From positions 3,880,001 to 3,944,000 of the forward strand of contig NC_084774.1 of the NCBI RefSeq assembly GCF_028858725.1: a stretch of DNA of 64,000 nucleotides, read 5' to 3'. This stretch comes from Colius striatus. Its lineage: Eukaryota; Chordata; Aves; Coliiformes; Coliidae. Each line of letters opens with the position of its first letter. Positions within the stretch are counted from its first letter, which is position 1. Under the pieces are notes generated by a model. It was given only the letters and a program-made list of their open reading frames with translations. It did no database searches and had not been told where the DNA came from. The translations under genes were made by a program, and so were the position numbers. Positions 22,301 to 37,300 of this stretch are shown here, piece by piece.

Positions 22301-25300
22301 AGACTCGCTCCAAGTAGTGGCATAGGACACGGGGAAATGGGCTCAAGTTGTGCCAGGGGAGGTTTAGATTGGACATTAAGAAGAACTTTTCACAGAAAGG
22401 GTTATTAACCATGGGAGGTGGTGGAGTTACCATCCCTGGAGATATTTAAAGGACACATAGCTGAGGTGCTGAGGGCCATGGGTTAGTGGTAGGCTTGGCA
22501 AGTGTGAGGGGAGGGCTTGGACTTGATAATCTCAAAGGTCTTTCCCAACTGCAATGATTCTATGAGTTACAGAGGCCAAAGTGTTGAGGCTTTGCCAGAA
22601 GAGGTGTGAGTGGGTGCTTGTTCCCAGCATGGCATTTTTGCTGTGGGTAGTTGCATTAGTTGTGCCTGATGGGCTTTCTGTGTTCAGAGCTGTTAAACTC
22701 TAGAACTGCTTGCCAGTCCTTTGACAAGAGCTCTTGGCTCTCAGCAGCACGATGAGCTTCCCTTTTCCTCCCGTGCCCAGCCCTGTGTCAGAGCTGCTGT
22801 GCAGGGCTGGAGCAGGGCTGCACTTCTGTTTGCATTTCTACACGTTGCTGGCAGTCAGTGTTGAAATCTGGTGTGATACAAAACCACAAGCCCTGACAGT
22901 TCTCTGTAAGCTCCAAGCCTCTCATTTTCCCAGATGTCACCTCCCTTCTTTAGGGGAATTCCTCAAGGAAATCCATGGCCTTCCTGGTTGCCTTTCACAC
23001 CTGAGTTCTGAGGAAAAGCACATTTTACATTCCTGTTACCACTCACCATCTTCTGAGATATATTCCTTGTGTAGAATGAGATGACAGTTGAGCAGGTGAA
23101 AGCTGACCATTCCCTGTAGGTGTATCTGAGGCATGAGGTTGACATGACCACCAAAAATCTGGTTAGAAGTTTGTTTTCCTATCATGGCCCTGAGGGGTAT
23201 TGTTTGAGCCTCTGTTGGTCTCACTGTTGCTAAAGGTGTGGAAAATCTGGCAGTATGCTCCATCCAGAGATCCAGGGTTTCTCCAAATGAGGTGTTTCCC
23301 AGCTGCAGACAGCTTTTTGACCATTTTACTTATAAAAGCTTCATCCAGAGCTTGTTTCAGGGCCCAAGTGCAAATTGTTTAAACAAGAGATCAGCAGTGT
23401 TGTGCTGGACATAAACTCTTCTCCTGTTGGGCTGTAAAAATAGTCCACACTCCTCTGAAGATATTACTTACAGTAAACACCCAGAGTATTTCCTCTCGTG
23501 TCAGACTGTGGCTTTCTTCCACAGCCTTGGCTCTCAGGGTTCATCTGTCTTATGGGGAACATCTCTGTGAGGAGGAAAGGCCTGGGGCTGTTGGGTCTGG
23601 AGAAGAGAAGGCTGAGGGGGGATCTCATTAACACAGCTATTGAAAGGTGTTTGTCAAAAGGATGTGGCAGCACTTTTTCCTGTGGTCTGAAATGACAGGA
23701 CAAGGGGTAACAGGCACAAGCTGGAACACAAACAGTTCCACTGGAGCACAAGGAGAAAGTCATTTGGTGCTGAGGTGAGGGAGCCCTGGCCCAGGCTGCC
23801 CAGGGAGGATGTGGAGACTCCTTCTCAGGAGGTTTCCAAACCCACCTGGACACGTTCCTGTGCCTCCTGATGGAGGGGAACCTGCTTTAGCAGGGGGTTG
23901 GGCTGGATGAGCACTGCAGGGCCCTTCTTACCCCCACCAGTCTGGGATTGTGTGATTCACAGTGCTGTCTGACATGAGCCAAACTCTGTGACCTGCAGCA
24001 GAAGTCTTGCCTGTGAGCCGTGCTGCAACACTTCGTCATCAGTGAGTTCAAGAGAAAAAACTTCAGCTCTTTCTGCATGGTTTCAAAGTCTTAAACTTTC
24101 CTCTAAACAAAACAGCAACCAGACTGTCATCTGTGGTCTTTTTTTTTCCACTGTGTTATAAAATACTTAAAGTAAGAACATAATTAGAGTTGATGCACAT
24201 CCTCTTGCCTTGATGGTTACTCAATAGGAAGCCACAGTGGAGCAGAATTCCCCTTGCAACCAGCAGCCCCCCGTCAGCACAGAGTGGCTGCTGGTCCCAT
24301 CACTGGGGGGTTCTCCTGTGTGTTTGCAAGCTGCCTTATGTTGTAAAATGTGGCAAAATGATATTAAATGTCCCTTGAAGAGGGACTTGCTGACTGCTGT
24401 TGATCCTGTCTTCTCTGAAGCTGTTGCCTGTGAGTGCACTCGCTTCTGGACCTGCTGGCAGCTCCTTTAGAGATGTCTGAGCATCCCACAGGCCAGAGGA
24501 AGGGGCTTGAAGTAGATTTTAGGATGTAGCTTGGCAGGTGAGTGGGAAAACTGGAGGAAATTTTGAAAGGTCAATAAATAAAGGAGGTGATTTTGGAGCA
24601 GTGACCACCTCCAACTGGGCTCTACCCTGTAGCCATCGCTCGGGGTCTACAAAGTGAAGAGTGGTTGGGCTGCACAAGGTAAGTGTTATTTCTTTTGATG
24701 CCTCTGGTACTTGTTCAGGTTCTGAAAGGGTGCAGATAGAAGGAGTATCTGAGAGTGTATTTAATGAGAGGGAAGGACAGAAAGATTGATGTGGTTTTTC
24801 CCCTGGGACACTAGCAACCATGCAGGGTGTTGGGTGTTTTCGTTGTAGACTGTTTCCATATGGCTATTTTTAAAGGTGAATTAGAAGACATAAAGCAGAT
24901 GGTGGCCCAGAGGCTCTTTAGAAATACCCTCCATTTTAGCTGTTTTGTGAAATACAGGCACTGGAATGCCTGTGATGGAGTCAGGTGGACTGGAGAGGAT
25001 GGATGTTGAGGGCTGGACATGGTGTGTGATGCTCTGCAGAGCACAGGGCTCCCGCTCTAGCACGGCACAGAGCTGTTTGCCAGCCTGGCTTAGGGTTCTT
25101 CACAGCAATAGGAACCCCTTCAGCCCAGGCACAGGATCAACCTTCAGTTGAGATGGCTCAGAGAATGATTTGACACTGGAGCTTTGTTAGGCCCTACCTT
25201 TGTGTATGGGGAGCATCACGGGGTGATTGTAGTGCAGGTCTCTGTAAAATGGATTTCTGTTGCCAGGTTTACTCAACAGTGTTCTCTCAGTGCTGCCAAA

Positions 25301-28300
25301 TATTTCTGGACATATTGGGAAAACCTTTGCACCAGCTCCTCCCAGGCCATGCTCCATCATGCTGCTCTCCTCATCCTTGTGCTGGCACAGTGGGACTGGG
25401 GCTGCTGGGACCTTATGGGCTGAGCTACCTGGTAAACCTCTTCCTCCAAAACCCCTCAGGCTCTCCCAGAACTGCCCTGGGTAGTGGCTGTGGTGAGAGC
25501 CCTGGCCCAGGCTGCCCAGGGAGGGTGTGGAGGCTCCTCAGGAGGTTTCCAAACCCACTTGGACACGTTCCTGTGCCCCCTGGTCAAGGGGAACCTGCTT
25601 TAGCAGGGAGTTGGGCTGGGTGAGCTCTGCAGGGCCCTTCCCCCATCCTGGGATTCTGTGAGATGTGGGTGATGTTAACCATGGGCAGGGCTGTGCAGCC
25701 TGTCTTGTTCTGATGAAATGTCTCAGGAGAGTGTTTTGTGAAGCTGTTTCAACCCCCTGGCTCCCTCCTGGCATCAGCAGTGCCGAGCCTGCTGGAGACC
25801 CTCAGCTTTGGGCAGCCTGGCTGGGAGCATTTGCATAGTGAACAATCCATGCAAATACAAGCATTTTTTTCTGATGAAATGGTGTCTTTTCCTGATGATC
25901 CTGCACAGCTGCTCTCTCCAAACCTCACCTTTCAACTTGCCTGTTTGCTCAAGGACGCATTTTAAGGGACTGTCTCAAGTGCTGTCCCTGTGTCCCGTGG
26001 GATAAGCGAGGCTGAAGGTGAAGGAATAAATCCCATGTTTTCTTCAGTTGTGGTGGCTGTTGTTCCCTAACTACCTAAGCTGTCTCCAGGGCAGACCCTT
26101 CTTCAGGCTGCAGCTTTCCTGGGCCTCCTGAGAAGAGCGGAGGGCACACGGCAGCGGGGGCTGAGCACGCGGCCCGTGCGTGTGGCGCAGGCGGCGGGAG
26201 GGCCCGGGGCTGTCGCTGCCCACGCGGCTCTCACGTGAGCCCATTCCCCACATGGCAGCAGCTTGGCCCAGCCAGGCTCTGCCTGGCATTTCAGCTGCTC
26301 TAATTCTGGACACGGGGCTGATCTGGAAGCTGTGAGCCTGTCTGGCTGCCCCCAGTGACCTTGCACGTGAGGAGATGCCACCGTGCAGGAGCCTGCGGTA
26401 GAGGGAAGCTCCTTCCTTCACCTCACTGTGCCCTGGGGACAGGTTGCTGGTGGAGCAGGAGCTGGAGAACTTGCTGTCTCCATCCTGTGCTTCTCATGCA
26501 CTGGCTGGGAGGGATTTGGGGCTTTCAGCATGTTTTAGTTTAGATGGCACCAGAGGTGTTTTAGGGAGGATGCTCTCACAGTCCCCATCTCTGCTCTGAG
26601 GGAGGCTTCCTGCAGTTCCCCCCTGTGCAAACCCTCCCCATGACAATGCATCATCTGTGAAAGGGTCCTTTCCCTTTTCCAACACCTTTCTCAAACTGGG
26701 AATCCCTCTTTCCTTAAGGGTGCTTTCCAGTAGCTAAAATGTAGAACCTTTACTCAGCACAACTGCCCTGTGGGCTGCCATTGCCCCTCTGCCAGCTGGG
26801 GAATGGAACCTGGGGGCTATCAGGTGGTTTGCTTTGCTCTGAAAACTTGCCCTCCAGCTGCCCCACACCCCAGCTGTGATTAATAGCTTGGGGAGAATGC
26901 TTCTGTTTGAGGGTGATGTGGTTACAGGGAGCTTAGAGGATAAACTGAGGATCTTCAGCCCCTTTGGTCCTCAGTGGAGCATTTACAGGGGTCAGGTGGG
27001 CTTTGGCTTTGTGCCCTTGCTTGTTTTGGTCTCTGCCCTTTCCATTTCTGACTGTCTGTGCATCTGCAGATGGTCTGGCAGGTCTTGAAACTTGTAATAC
27101 TTCACTTGCTTGGCTTCCTTTCATCATTTGCTCCTGTACACCAGCTTCTCTTAGTGGTGTTACAACCCTCGTAAACCACAGTTATCATTAGCAGTTACCT
27201 TGAAAACCCCAATTCCCCCTGGTGCAGCCTGTGCTTCCTGCAGCTGGGTGCAAAGGCTGAGGCAGTGTTGCACAGGGAAGTGTATTCACCCATTACTCAG
27301 CCAGGCCATGCAAATAATTATTCTTGGAAGTCTGATTAGCATTGCTGATTTGGTTTGGGGTCAGCTTTGCTTGGGCCCTTTGGGTGCTCTGGGAAGTGTG
27401 CATCCCCTTGGGCACTGAGCAAGGGGAGTTCCTGCCCTCCCTGCTCCTTATTATCCCACCTCTGAGGTGGGCTCAGCTTGCTTGGATGGGCAATGTAAGG
27501 TCCCCTTGCTGACATGGTGAGTGGCTGAAGCAGACCAGTGCTTTGAAAAGTCCAGTAGTCAGCCCTGAGGCTTGGTAGAGCACAGGGACTTCTTACCCTG
27601 CTTTGGTGCAAATACCCAGGGGTGCATCTGGCCACAGCTCCCCCTCTCCCACACTGGGACCCACAGGGTCAATGCTGGAGTTAATGAGGCTCTAAAGAAA
27701 TACTTGCTTGTGCCTCCAAACCACTGTCCCTGCTACACAATGTAGGTACAAGATGAAGTCTTTTGCTGGCCACTCTAACAGGGAAGCTTAACCTTGATTT
27801 AGCTCCACGGGCACCAGGTGAAATCAGTCTGTGGCTCTGCATCTCCAAAGTCCCACTCCCAACTGAGCAGGCAGGCAATCTGTGAGCCCCCTCTACACCT
27901 GCTTGTGCCACTGAGGTGACAAGTGTTGAGATTACCCACCTGTACATTTTGTTCCTCCTCTGCCCAGGGTGGCTTCTCCATGTGGTTGTTCCTCTCTGAG
28001 ACCCTGGTAGGGTGACTGAAGGCTCATGCCCTGGGATTGTGTGTGTCGTGGCAACTGTCCAGAAGCCAGTTAATGTAACTGCTGGCAGAAGGGAGCAGCA
28101 GCTCTGCAGAGCCTGGACTTCCTTTAGTAAGTTGTGAGGGATCTGCTTTGTGCAGAGCTGAGCACCACTGCCCTGCACACCACTGTGGTGATGGTCCACG
28201 ATGCCCTTGGGCTGGCTGGTCCTGGCAATGAATGGCCACAGGCAGCTAGAAAGCTGTTGCCTCTGCATGAAACCTGACTTTTTCAACAAAGCACAGAAAG

Positions 28301-31300
28301 CTTGAATTGGAAGGCCCCCAGTTATGCATCTGTGTGTTTAGTTTAAAGGACTTACATTTACTTAGTGGATGGATGATTCAGCAGAGACCATCTGGCTAAA
28401 AAATGCCTTTCTCCAGCTGAGCATGAACACAACATGCAGTGTGTAAAACATGGGCTTCTCAAGTGGGAAAAACCTCAGACACATTCCTGCTGTGACCCAG
28501 ATGATGCTGTAACATTTGGGGATTACCAGTTGCAGGATTCAGTTTGAGGGAAATGAGAAGAACATCGTGCTCAAAGGGTGTTTCGTCACATATTTCCTCC
28601 AGTGATGTATCTGGAGTTTGGGCAGCTGAAAATTGGGTTTTCCTTTCAGGAGAAGGCCTGCTGTTAGTTCAAAGATGGCATGCTGGCAATTGCAGAACTG
28701 CTGCTGAGTCTTTCCATCACCAGTTCTTAAGAAAAGGGGCATGTGGGGGGATGTGAGGCTCTGTGGAGCCTGGCCTGCGTGCTGTAGGAGTGCAGGTGAG
28801 CACTGTGGGCCTGTTTGCAGAAGCAGGAGGTTTTCTCCTTCTGTTTTTGTTTCTTGTTGAGTTTAATGTGGACAAACAGGTCCTTGTAAGAGGCTCAGAA
28901 CTGGCAGCTCTTGCTTGTATCCCATGGGCACCAAAGGGAAGATGCTGCTTGGCAGGACTCTTGCTGCCAGGAGTCTCCAGGCTCTCATTTGAGACCCAGA
29001 GTGGTGTGTGGGTGGGCTTTCCTTTCAGTGCTCCATCTCAAAGACATCACTCTTGGGGCTTTTCTGCCAGAGAGCACAGAGTGCTCAGAATGCTGCTGAG
29101 TGTAGCTCTGGGCACTCCAAACTATTTTCAGATACGGGGAGATTTAAAGCAGTTGCCTGCTCTTGAGAGAGCGCTCGGGGGCCTGTGCTGGGCATGGGGT
29201 GAAAGGAGGCATCTTGTGTTGTAGAGATGTGGATGTGACTCATTTCCCATTAAGCATAAAGTCATCTTCAAACCCAAAGCCTGAGGTTTGCCCCCTGATG
29301 CTGGTGGAGCTCTCTTGTAGTCACATGCTTGAGTGGAAAGGCTGTTGAAAGCCCTCTGAAAAACCTTGCAAAAGTTTTAACTTCTCTTTGACTTTGCCTT
29401 GCTCCTGCAGTGCTCTGTGCTTTGAGGACAAGCCCAAGTGCGTTTCCTGGCCTGAACTTGCCTCCCAAAGCTCACTGAGGAGGGTCTGGTGTGTTTGGGA
29501 TGTGCTCACCCTGCACACAAGCAGCCCATCTCCTGGCAGCAGTGACCACCCCAGCCTGAAGCAAATCAGCACCTTGGGATCTGTTAAGGAGACACCCTGG
29601 AAATGCAGCCAGGCAGGGAGCTGGGCCTTCCTGGAGTGTGAGGCTGCAGCACTTGTGCTGGAGGACTCCCAAGTTTTGCAGGGAAGGCAAAGCTTTCCTC
29701 TCCCTTTAAGGCAGGTATTGCACCACTGACTTGATGGCCCAGCCCCACTTCTCTGGCACGGGGAGCCAGTGTGTTATCTGCTGTGTCCTTGGATAAGCCT
29801 GTGCCAGCCAAAATCATGCCTGGCTGAGCCCCCTGTTTGGGGGCACAATGGGCCATGGGCCACTGACCTGCCGTACATGGGAGCCTTCCAGAGGGAACAG
29901 CCTGTGCTAGTCTACTCCTAAGCTGTTTCTCTCTTAAAGGTTGTAATTAGATCCTGTGCTGCAGCAGAGCAGGGCAAAGGGGTGTCCCTTCCTCCTGCCC
30001 AGCTCTGCAGGCTTACCCTGGGTAGCACAGGGCCTACCTGCAGCGCCCAGCAGACCCCAGCGCAGGGATCTCCAGGGAAGGGATGAGGGAGTTGGGATGC
30101 TCCAGCCTGCATTTGGAAGCATAATAATTGTCTTGAAGTGATACTCCATAGCAGGACTTACTGCATGCCTGGAGCCAGGCAGGTTTGCACAGTGTTAGCC
30201 TTGATGTGACTGCACCTGCACCGGAGCTGCACCAAGGAAAACCTCTCACAGTGAGGGAAGACACTTGGTGTGCAGCCACACAACAGAAGCAGATGCTCTT
30301 CCTTTGAGCCAGATCAGTTACAGCTGCTCAGTCCAGCACTGAAATCAGCTCTTGGATCTTTGACCCTCCATTAAAAGTCAAAAAGGAAACTCTTGATTTC
30401 CTGGTTTCACTTTACTCACAGAGCCCTGCTGGAAGGGACCTCATCTGGCAGTCTCACGTGTCATTTGGCTCAGAGTGATGCTCTTGGTTACAATGGGGAA
30501 AGGTGAGGATGTGGCTGGGGTGCCAGGGCTGAGCTGCCTGCCCTGGCCACTAGTTCTTCTTCCCATGCTTGTCTTTTACTTTGCATTCTTGTGTCTCTCT
30601 TCTTTGCACTTAAAAGGGGCCAAGCTTGCATAAAGGATCAATCAAGGGAATCCCCTTTCAGGAGGCAGTGGTGGGAAGGTGCAGTACAGGTATGGCTGGG
30701 CCTCACTGCTGCCCAGCAGCCTGGAAGGCAGGAGTGTAACTGGGTATCCAGGAGCCAAGGTTGTGAGGAGCTTTGGAATGGTTCTGAAACCCCTGTCCCA
30801 CACAGGGCAGGAGGTGCAGAGCTTCTATCAGTGGGGCTCTCCCAGCTCTTAATGCTCTTTCCACCAGGACCACGTTTGCTGTTGGAGCACGTGGTCACTG
30901 TTGTGCAGACACAGGATGACAGGAGAAATGAGGGTTATCTCCAAGCACTTCTGCATGGCAGGAGCCTTCTTCTGGTTGTGTTGCTGGGGGAAGGAGGAGC
31001 AGTGGTTAGTTTTAGCACGAGTTGAGTGCTTATTTTTTGCGTGCTGTGGACTGTTTGAGATGTTAAAGCAGTGAGGTTTGTGTTCCTGAGTTAGAGCCTG
31101 GCTGCTGTCCTGGGGGAGGGCACGGTGGGGAGGGGCTCCCTGGCTTCTCCCCAGCACCCAGCTTGGCTTTCATTTGGCTGCACACAGGGGGACACCTTTC
31201 CAGGGGACCTGTCAGCTGAGAGTGATACCCCTGTTCTTTCATGGATCACTGATGTTTCTGTCGTGGCTGCCTTGGGGAGAGACCTGGGAAAGTGTCTCCC

Positions 31301-34300
31301 TGCTTCCTGAGTGTGGGAGCTCTGGAGAGTGAGAAGTCATTTAGTGGCTGATTCACCAGAGCCTGTGCTGCAGTTCAGTGAGATCTGGGCAGACTGAGAG
31401 CTGGGCAGAGGACATGAGGTTCAACAGGGACAAGGGCAGAGTCCTGCACCTGGGGAGGAACAATCCCATGCACCAGGACAGGCTGGGGGTGACCTGCTGG
31501 AGAGCAGCTCCAGGACAGAGACCTGGGAGTGCTGGTTGATAATAAACTAACCATGATCCAGCAATGTGCCCTCGTGGACAAGAAGCCAATGGCATCCTGG
31601 AGGGGCAGCAAGAAGAGTGGGCAGCAGGTCAAGGGAGGTTCTCCCCCTCTACTCTGCCCTGCTGAGGCCTCATCTGGAGTCCTGTGTCCAGTTCTGGGCT
31701 CCCCAGCTGCAGAGAGACAGGGAACTGCTGGAGAGAGGCCAGTGCAGGGACACCAAGATGCTGAGGGGATGGAACATGTGTGTGAGGAGGAAAGGCTGCA
31801 GCCCTGGGGCTGTTCAAGCCTTGAGAGAGGCCCTCATAAGAACTTCTAAATCTCTGAAAGGTGGCTCTGGAGAGGATGGGGCCAGTCTTTGTTCTGTTGT
31901 CTCAAGGGATGGGACAAGGTGTAACAGGCACAAGCTGCGACACAGGAGGTTTCACTGGCACAGGAGGAGAAACTCCTTTGGTGCTGAGGTGAGGGAGCCC
32001 TGGCCCAGGCTGCCCAGGGAGGGTGTGGAGGCTCCTTCTTGGGAGGTTTCCAAACCCACCTGGACACATTCTTGTGCCCCCTGAACCAAGGGCTGGGCTG
32101 GATGAGCTCTGCAGGGTCCTTCTTACCCCCAGCATCCTGGGATTCTGGGATTCCAAACTCTTCATTAGTCTCCTGGTTCTTTGGCAGTGTCACCTCGTTT
32201 CCATGGCTGAAGCACTGTGTGAGGAACTAGCTGTTTTTTACTTTGGTAGCAAGCTCTTTCCCTGGGGATGTGATGATCCTGTTCCATCTCTGCCTGCAGC
32301 TCTTGGCTCTTCTTCCCATTGGTGTGTGTGATGGCAGAGTCCCACTGAGCTGGCACCTGAGCTGTGGGAGCTCAGGCTTTCTGGAGGACCACAGAGAGAG
32401 TAACACAGAGCAGGAGTGGCACAGGACACACACACATGGGTATATTTATATATGACCTTGGAAAATAAGACAGCCCTTGGCATCCCATCCCAGTCCATCA
32501 GACAGGAGGTATTTCAGGGCAGGGTGTTACTGCCCAACAGCACTGCCTGCTGTTCCATGTGTCTGCAGGCACAAGTGCAGGGGTGCCATGCTCTAAGTCC
32601 TGGCTTGCTCTTGAGCCTGTGTGCTCCTGCCTTTGGTTCTGTTGGACCTTCCATGTTTCCAGTGCCTGCACTCAGTTGCTGTCAGTGCAGTGATCTCCAC
32701 AGGAATGGGGGTTTTGGACTAGGTTCTGCTACTGCTCAAGAACTTTAGCCCAGTATTGGATTTCTGGGGCTTGGTGACTCTGTGCTGGGAAGGACACACA
32801 CACTGCCCCAAGCAGCCAGTACCTGTGGGTTTGCAGTGTCCCTCTTGCCTTGGGTAGTAACAAATGTCACGTTGCTTTTCCAGGGAAGGGAACGAGCCGG
32901 GGGACTCTGTGAAAATCACCTACAGGGAGCTGCTGCACAGAGTCTGTCAGTTTGCCAACGTCCTCCACAGCCAAGGTACAGCTGGGCAACCCCAGCCCTC
33001 CATCCTGGGGAGCCCATTACACCAGGGCTTGGGAGTGGGAGTGGGGGGGTATCATTTTTTGTGTGGTTGCCAGTCTGTTGAATAATTCTCTGCAAAGAGC
33101 TTCACTTCTCTCTCCCCTTGTACAGCTGTAAAGCAGGGTGGGTGCAGATCTGCTCTGCAACACACTTTTGGAGATTCAACTCTGCCTCTGTCTGTGAAAA
33201 CTGATCAGATCAACAGTACAAGAGAGGAATCTGTGTTTAAAACATGCTGCTCTGGGGTTTTCCTACGAGCAGCAGGCACTGCTTGCATAGAGTCATAGGA
33301 TTGTGTGGTTGGAGGAGCCCTTGAAGCTGCTGCAGTCCCAGCCCTCCCCTCACCCTGCCCAGCCCAGCACTGACCCACAGCCCTCAGCACCTCAGCTCCA
33401 CGGCTTTGGGATCCCTCCAGGGCTGGGCACTGCCCCAGCTCCCTGGGCAGCCTGGCACAGGGGCTGACACCCCTCTCAGGGAAACAGTTCTGCCTCAGCT
33501 CCAATCTCAACCTCCCCTGGGGCAACTTGAGGCTGTTTCCTCCCCAGCCCCTTCCCCAGCTCTGTGCCCAGCTCTGGCCATGCTGCAGCCCCTCAGTGTC
33601 CCTGTGGCAGTGAGTGAGGGGCCCAGCACTGAGCACAGCCCTGGAGCTGCAGCCTCCCCAGGGCCCAGCACAGGGGACAAACCCTACCCTGCTGCTGCTG
33701 CCACCCCACTGCTGATCCAAGCCAAGATGCCCTTGGCCTCCTTGCCCACCTGGGCACACACACTTTTTCTCCAGGCAGCTTTCCAGCTCCTCTGCCTCAA
33801 GCAGAGTTGCCTGAGGTTGGTGTGGCCCAAGTGCACTTGGCCATGTTAAACCTCAGACAATGCATTTCACCCTCCTCCAAGGGCTGTTGCAGTGAGAACA
33901 CGGAGCATTTGTTGCAGTCATCTTACCAGTGCTGTAGGGCTTGAAAGGCAAAACCCAAGGCTGGCTAAGCTCTGACTCCAGCTGAATCTTTATTGCATGG
34001 ATATATGTGCTGATTTCAAGTCATGAGTTCCTTTCTATGTCCTGCTCCTTTCACATGTGTTCATTTGGACAAAGGCCTCGTTCCTTTTCCCTCTGCAGGT
34101 GTGAGAAAAGGTGACCGGGTTTCGATTTACCTGCCCATGATCCTGGAGCTGGTTGTGGCCATGCTTGCCTGTGCCAGGATTGGAGCTCTGCACTCCATTG
34201 TGGTAAGAACAAGCCCTTTGCCTTGCTCTCAGTGCTGAGCATTTCTGGAGGGAGCAGCTCTTGTTTAAGGGAGGTGAAATGGAAAGGTGGATGTTGACCA

Positions 34301-37300
34301 TGAGTTGGATGGAAACTAAACTATGGTGCTGCTGTTTCCTACCCCATTTCCTTATTAACTGTGGAACAAGCACCTTCAACTCTGCCCATCAGTGCCTGGT
34401 GGTGTCACCTGCCATGGGTGAACTGCTGTTGGGCTGTTTGGGGTCTGTGCTGTTGCTGACCTGGCTGTGTGGTCTGTGCCAGTTTGCAGGTTTCTCAGCA
34501 GACTCTCTCTGCGAGCGCATTCTCGACTGCGGTTGTTCTCTCCTCGTCACAGCAGGTAAAACACACACCTGTGCCCCTGAGCCTGTGCTGCTACCTTATT
34601 TCAACAGCCACATGCACTTGGAAATGGCAGAAGAAGGGGCAGTGCCTCAGCTGAGCTGCTGCAGGGCAGATGCACTGTGTGTAGCTGTGCTCCAGGGCCG
34701 TTTCCCTCTCTCCACATGTGTCTAAGCAGCCCTCCCTCTTCACCCTGTAAAGCATGATGTCACCAGCTGCTAGTGACATGTTTCCAAACACTTCTCATCC
34801 ATGTTCCTCCCAAATTAGCCAGATGTTTGCAAGATGTATCACTTGTGAGGCAGTCCTAACATGGGAATTCCCTCCCTTCCCACTTGCTGCTGCAGCTCTT
34901 GGCCTTGCAGAGCCAGGGGTCAGGAGAGTGGCAGTGTTTGCATGGCAGCCCCCTGCCTGTCCCCAGATGGTTTTTTGCATTAGTGCAAAAGGGGAAGGGT
35001 TTTGTGAATAGATCTGTGGCACAGAAAGGACCCCTTAACTGCAATCTGTGTCCTGGCCACCCTGGATGATTTCCCACAGAATATTCCTGAGAGACTTGTT
35101 GGGTCAGATTGGAACCTCTCCCAGGAAAGGAATTTCACTGTTTCCCTTGGCATCTGTTTCTCTAGGCTAAAAGGGTGTATTAGGAAAGTTTTCCCATCAG
35201 CTGCCTGTCTGCTTTCCCTTGCTCCAGTGCATGAGCTCTGCCCTGCCCTCCTGAAGCTGCTTGTTGCTCCCAGCCATCCCAGGCTGCCTTGGCTTTGAAG
35301 CCCCTCTAACATTTCCCTTACCATCCTGCAGATGCCTTTTATCGAGGGGACAAGCTTGTCAACTTGAAGCAGATTGCAGATGAAGCCCTCCAGAAATGTA
35401 AAGCCAGGTAAGTTTGTGTTCCCTGGTTAGAAGGGCATTGCTGCTGGGATCTGCTCCTGCACCAGTGGCAGTTTTTGTAGGCTCTGCAGCAGGTCAGACA
35501 CGAGCTGGTCTCTGGAGGTCTCTTCCAACCCCCACCATTCTGGGATTCCTCCATGGGAGTTGCCCCAGCTCAGTCCCCAGACTGATCTTTCCTGTTCTCC
35601 CAGCTCTGTTGCTGTGGCTGCAGCCCCTTGGCTATTCTTGGTGTGCCTGCAGCTTGCAGGGTGGCATACACTCAACAAAAGCAGCTCAGGGGCCCTGCTC
35701 TGCTTCCAGTGCTGCCTGACAGCCCAGGAAGGGCAGGCTTAGCCCAGCCTGAACAGCCTGGTCTGACTGTTCCTGCCTTTTACAGGGGCTCCCCTTTGAA
35801 GAGGTGCATTGTGGTGAAGCACCTGGGGAGGGAAGAGATAGTGGATGAGACGTGCAGCAAGTCCCCCCCTCCCAAAAGGCTGTGCCAGGAGGTACAGGTA
35901 TGCTCCTGGGGGGGTGAGAGGGGGGATTTCATTGCTATGGGCCTCAGTCCAGCAAAACAACCAGTGCCAAACCACTGCAATGCCTCCCTGGATGCTCCTG
36001 CTCTGACTCTGGTTCCTGTTATCTCCCCTCTTGCTGTTGTGTTGGGTCTGACAAATGGTTCCTTTGCCTCACCAAGCCCTTGTCCTGCTGCTAGCCCACA
36101 GCACCCCTGAGAGCACAGGGGGTACAGTACTCCCAAAGCCATTAGGACAGGGACAAGAAGCCCCCTTTTCTCTACCCACTGAAGGACTTTTAACCCTGTA
36201 TCTGTCTCCAGCACTGTCCTGCACTGTAGCTGTGACAGGGGAAGCAGGAGAGGAAACAGAGTTGTGGAACAGATGAAAGGTGGATGTCAAGGGGACATCT
36301 GTGCTCATGGTGTGGGTTCCACACAGCCCCAACATGACCATTGCCTGCTGAGGGCAGTGCAGTGTGTGTGCCTCTGGCACAGGGACTGTCAGCTATCAGG
36401 GATGGGGCTTCCCCTTGCAACCGAAAGGATGTGGGTCAGAGGAATGAATGTGGTGAGAGGAGGGTGGCAGGAGGAGAAGGTGTGGTGGAGCTGGGGCTGC
36501 CTGCTGAGCTCCTGAGCCTGCTGGGCAGTCCTGCTGCCTTCAGCCTTGCTTTCAACTACCTGACAGCTCCCTGTCTCCCAGTGGTTCTCTCCCCATGTGT
36601 CTGGGGATTATTTGCCCTTAGTTCTCCCCAGGCTGCTGCTGGTTCTGAAGTGGGTTGGATTTGGGCAGCTTTAGGCTCTGCTCTCAGCAGGGACAGCCTG
36701 AGCACATCCCTGGAACAAGAGCCCAGCAGGTTCTGTGTCTTTGAGTTTATTTTCCTCCTTCAGCTGAGGTAATTTCCTTGGGGTGTTGCTGGGTTGTGCC
36801 AGCCTGGCTGTGTCACACTGGCCTCCTCTGCTCAGGCAGGGTAACTGCAAAGGGCTGCAGGAGGAGCAGAGCAGCCCTTGCTGTGCCCAGCAGCTCTGGG
36901 TGGTGGCAGAGGAGCCTGTGTCTGCACTGCTCACTGAGGTGATGTTCTTGTGCAGTGTCCCAGGAGGAGGCTGGAGGGAGTCTCCCACCCTTTGTCTCTT
37001 AGTGCTCCACTTGTTTGGCCTTTTTATCCAAGACTGCTCCTTTGGGAGGGCAGATTTGCCCCCACACTGTGCGCTGGTGCCAGGCTGGTGGCCGGTCTGT
37101 GGGCCCTGTGCTGCTGTGCCCAGCTGGCCACGAGCAGGGGGTGGCCTCTGTCACCCACCCTGGAGGCAGTGGGCAGCCAGGAGAGGTGATGGGAACAGAC
37201 TGTGGCCAGAGGCATCCTCTGGCTTGGCCTCAGCTCCCACCCTGGCCTGGCCCCAGCTCCCAGTGCTCTCCAGCCTCCGTTTCCCACCCCCTGGGCCTGT

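Larger units (their letters stand above)
16529..32883 (+). other. ACSS2: ACSS2 intron 2 (16.4 kb)
   Basis: The largest intron. Besides the CR1 copies listed separately and two octamer-type sites, it is unique, moderately AT-rich DNA without coding exons I can support. A-rich simple sequence lies at about 20035-20095. Large stretches (16.6-21.3, 25.7-31.3 kb) show no repeats or genes. Confidence 0.8.

Noticed and set aside
31370-32155. Active CR1 retrotransposon
   Set aside because: Strongly 5'-truncated with stops; no intact reverse transcriptase or endonuclease.
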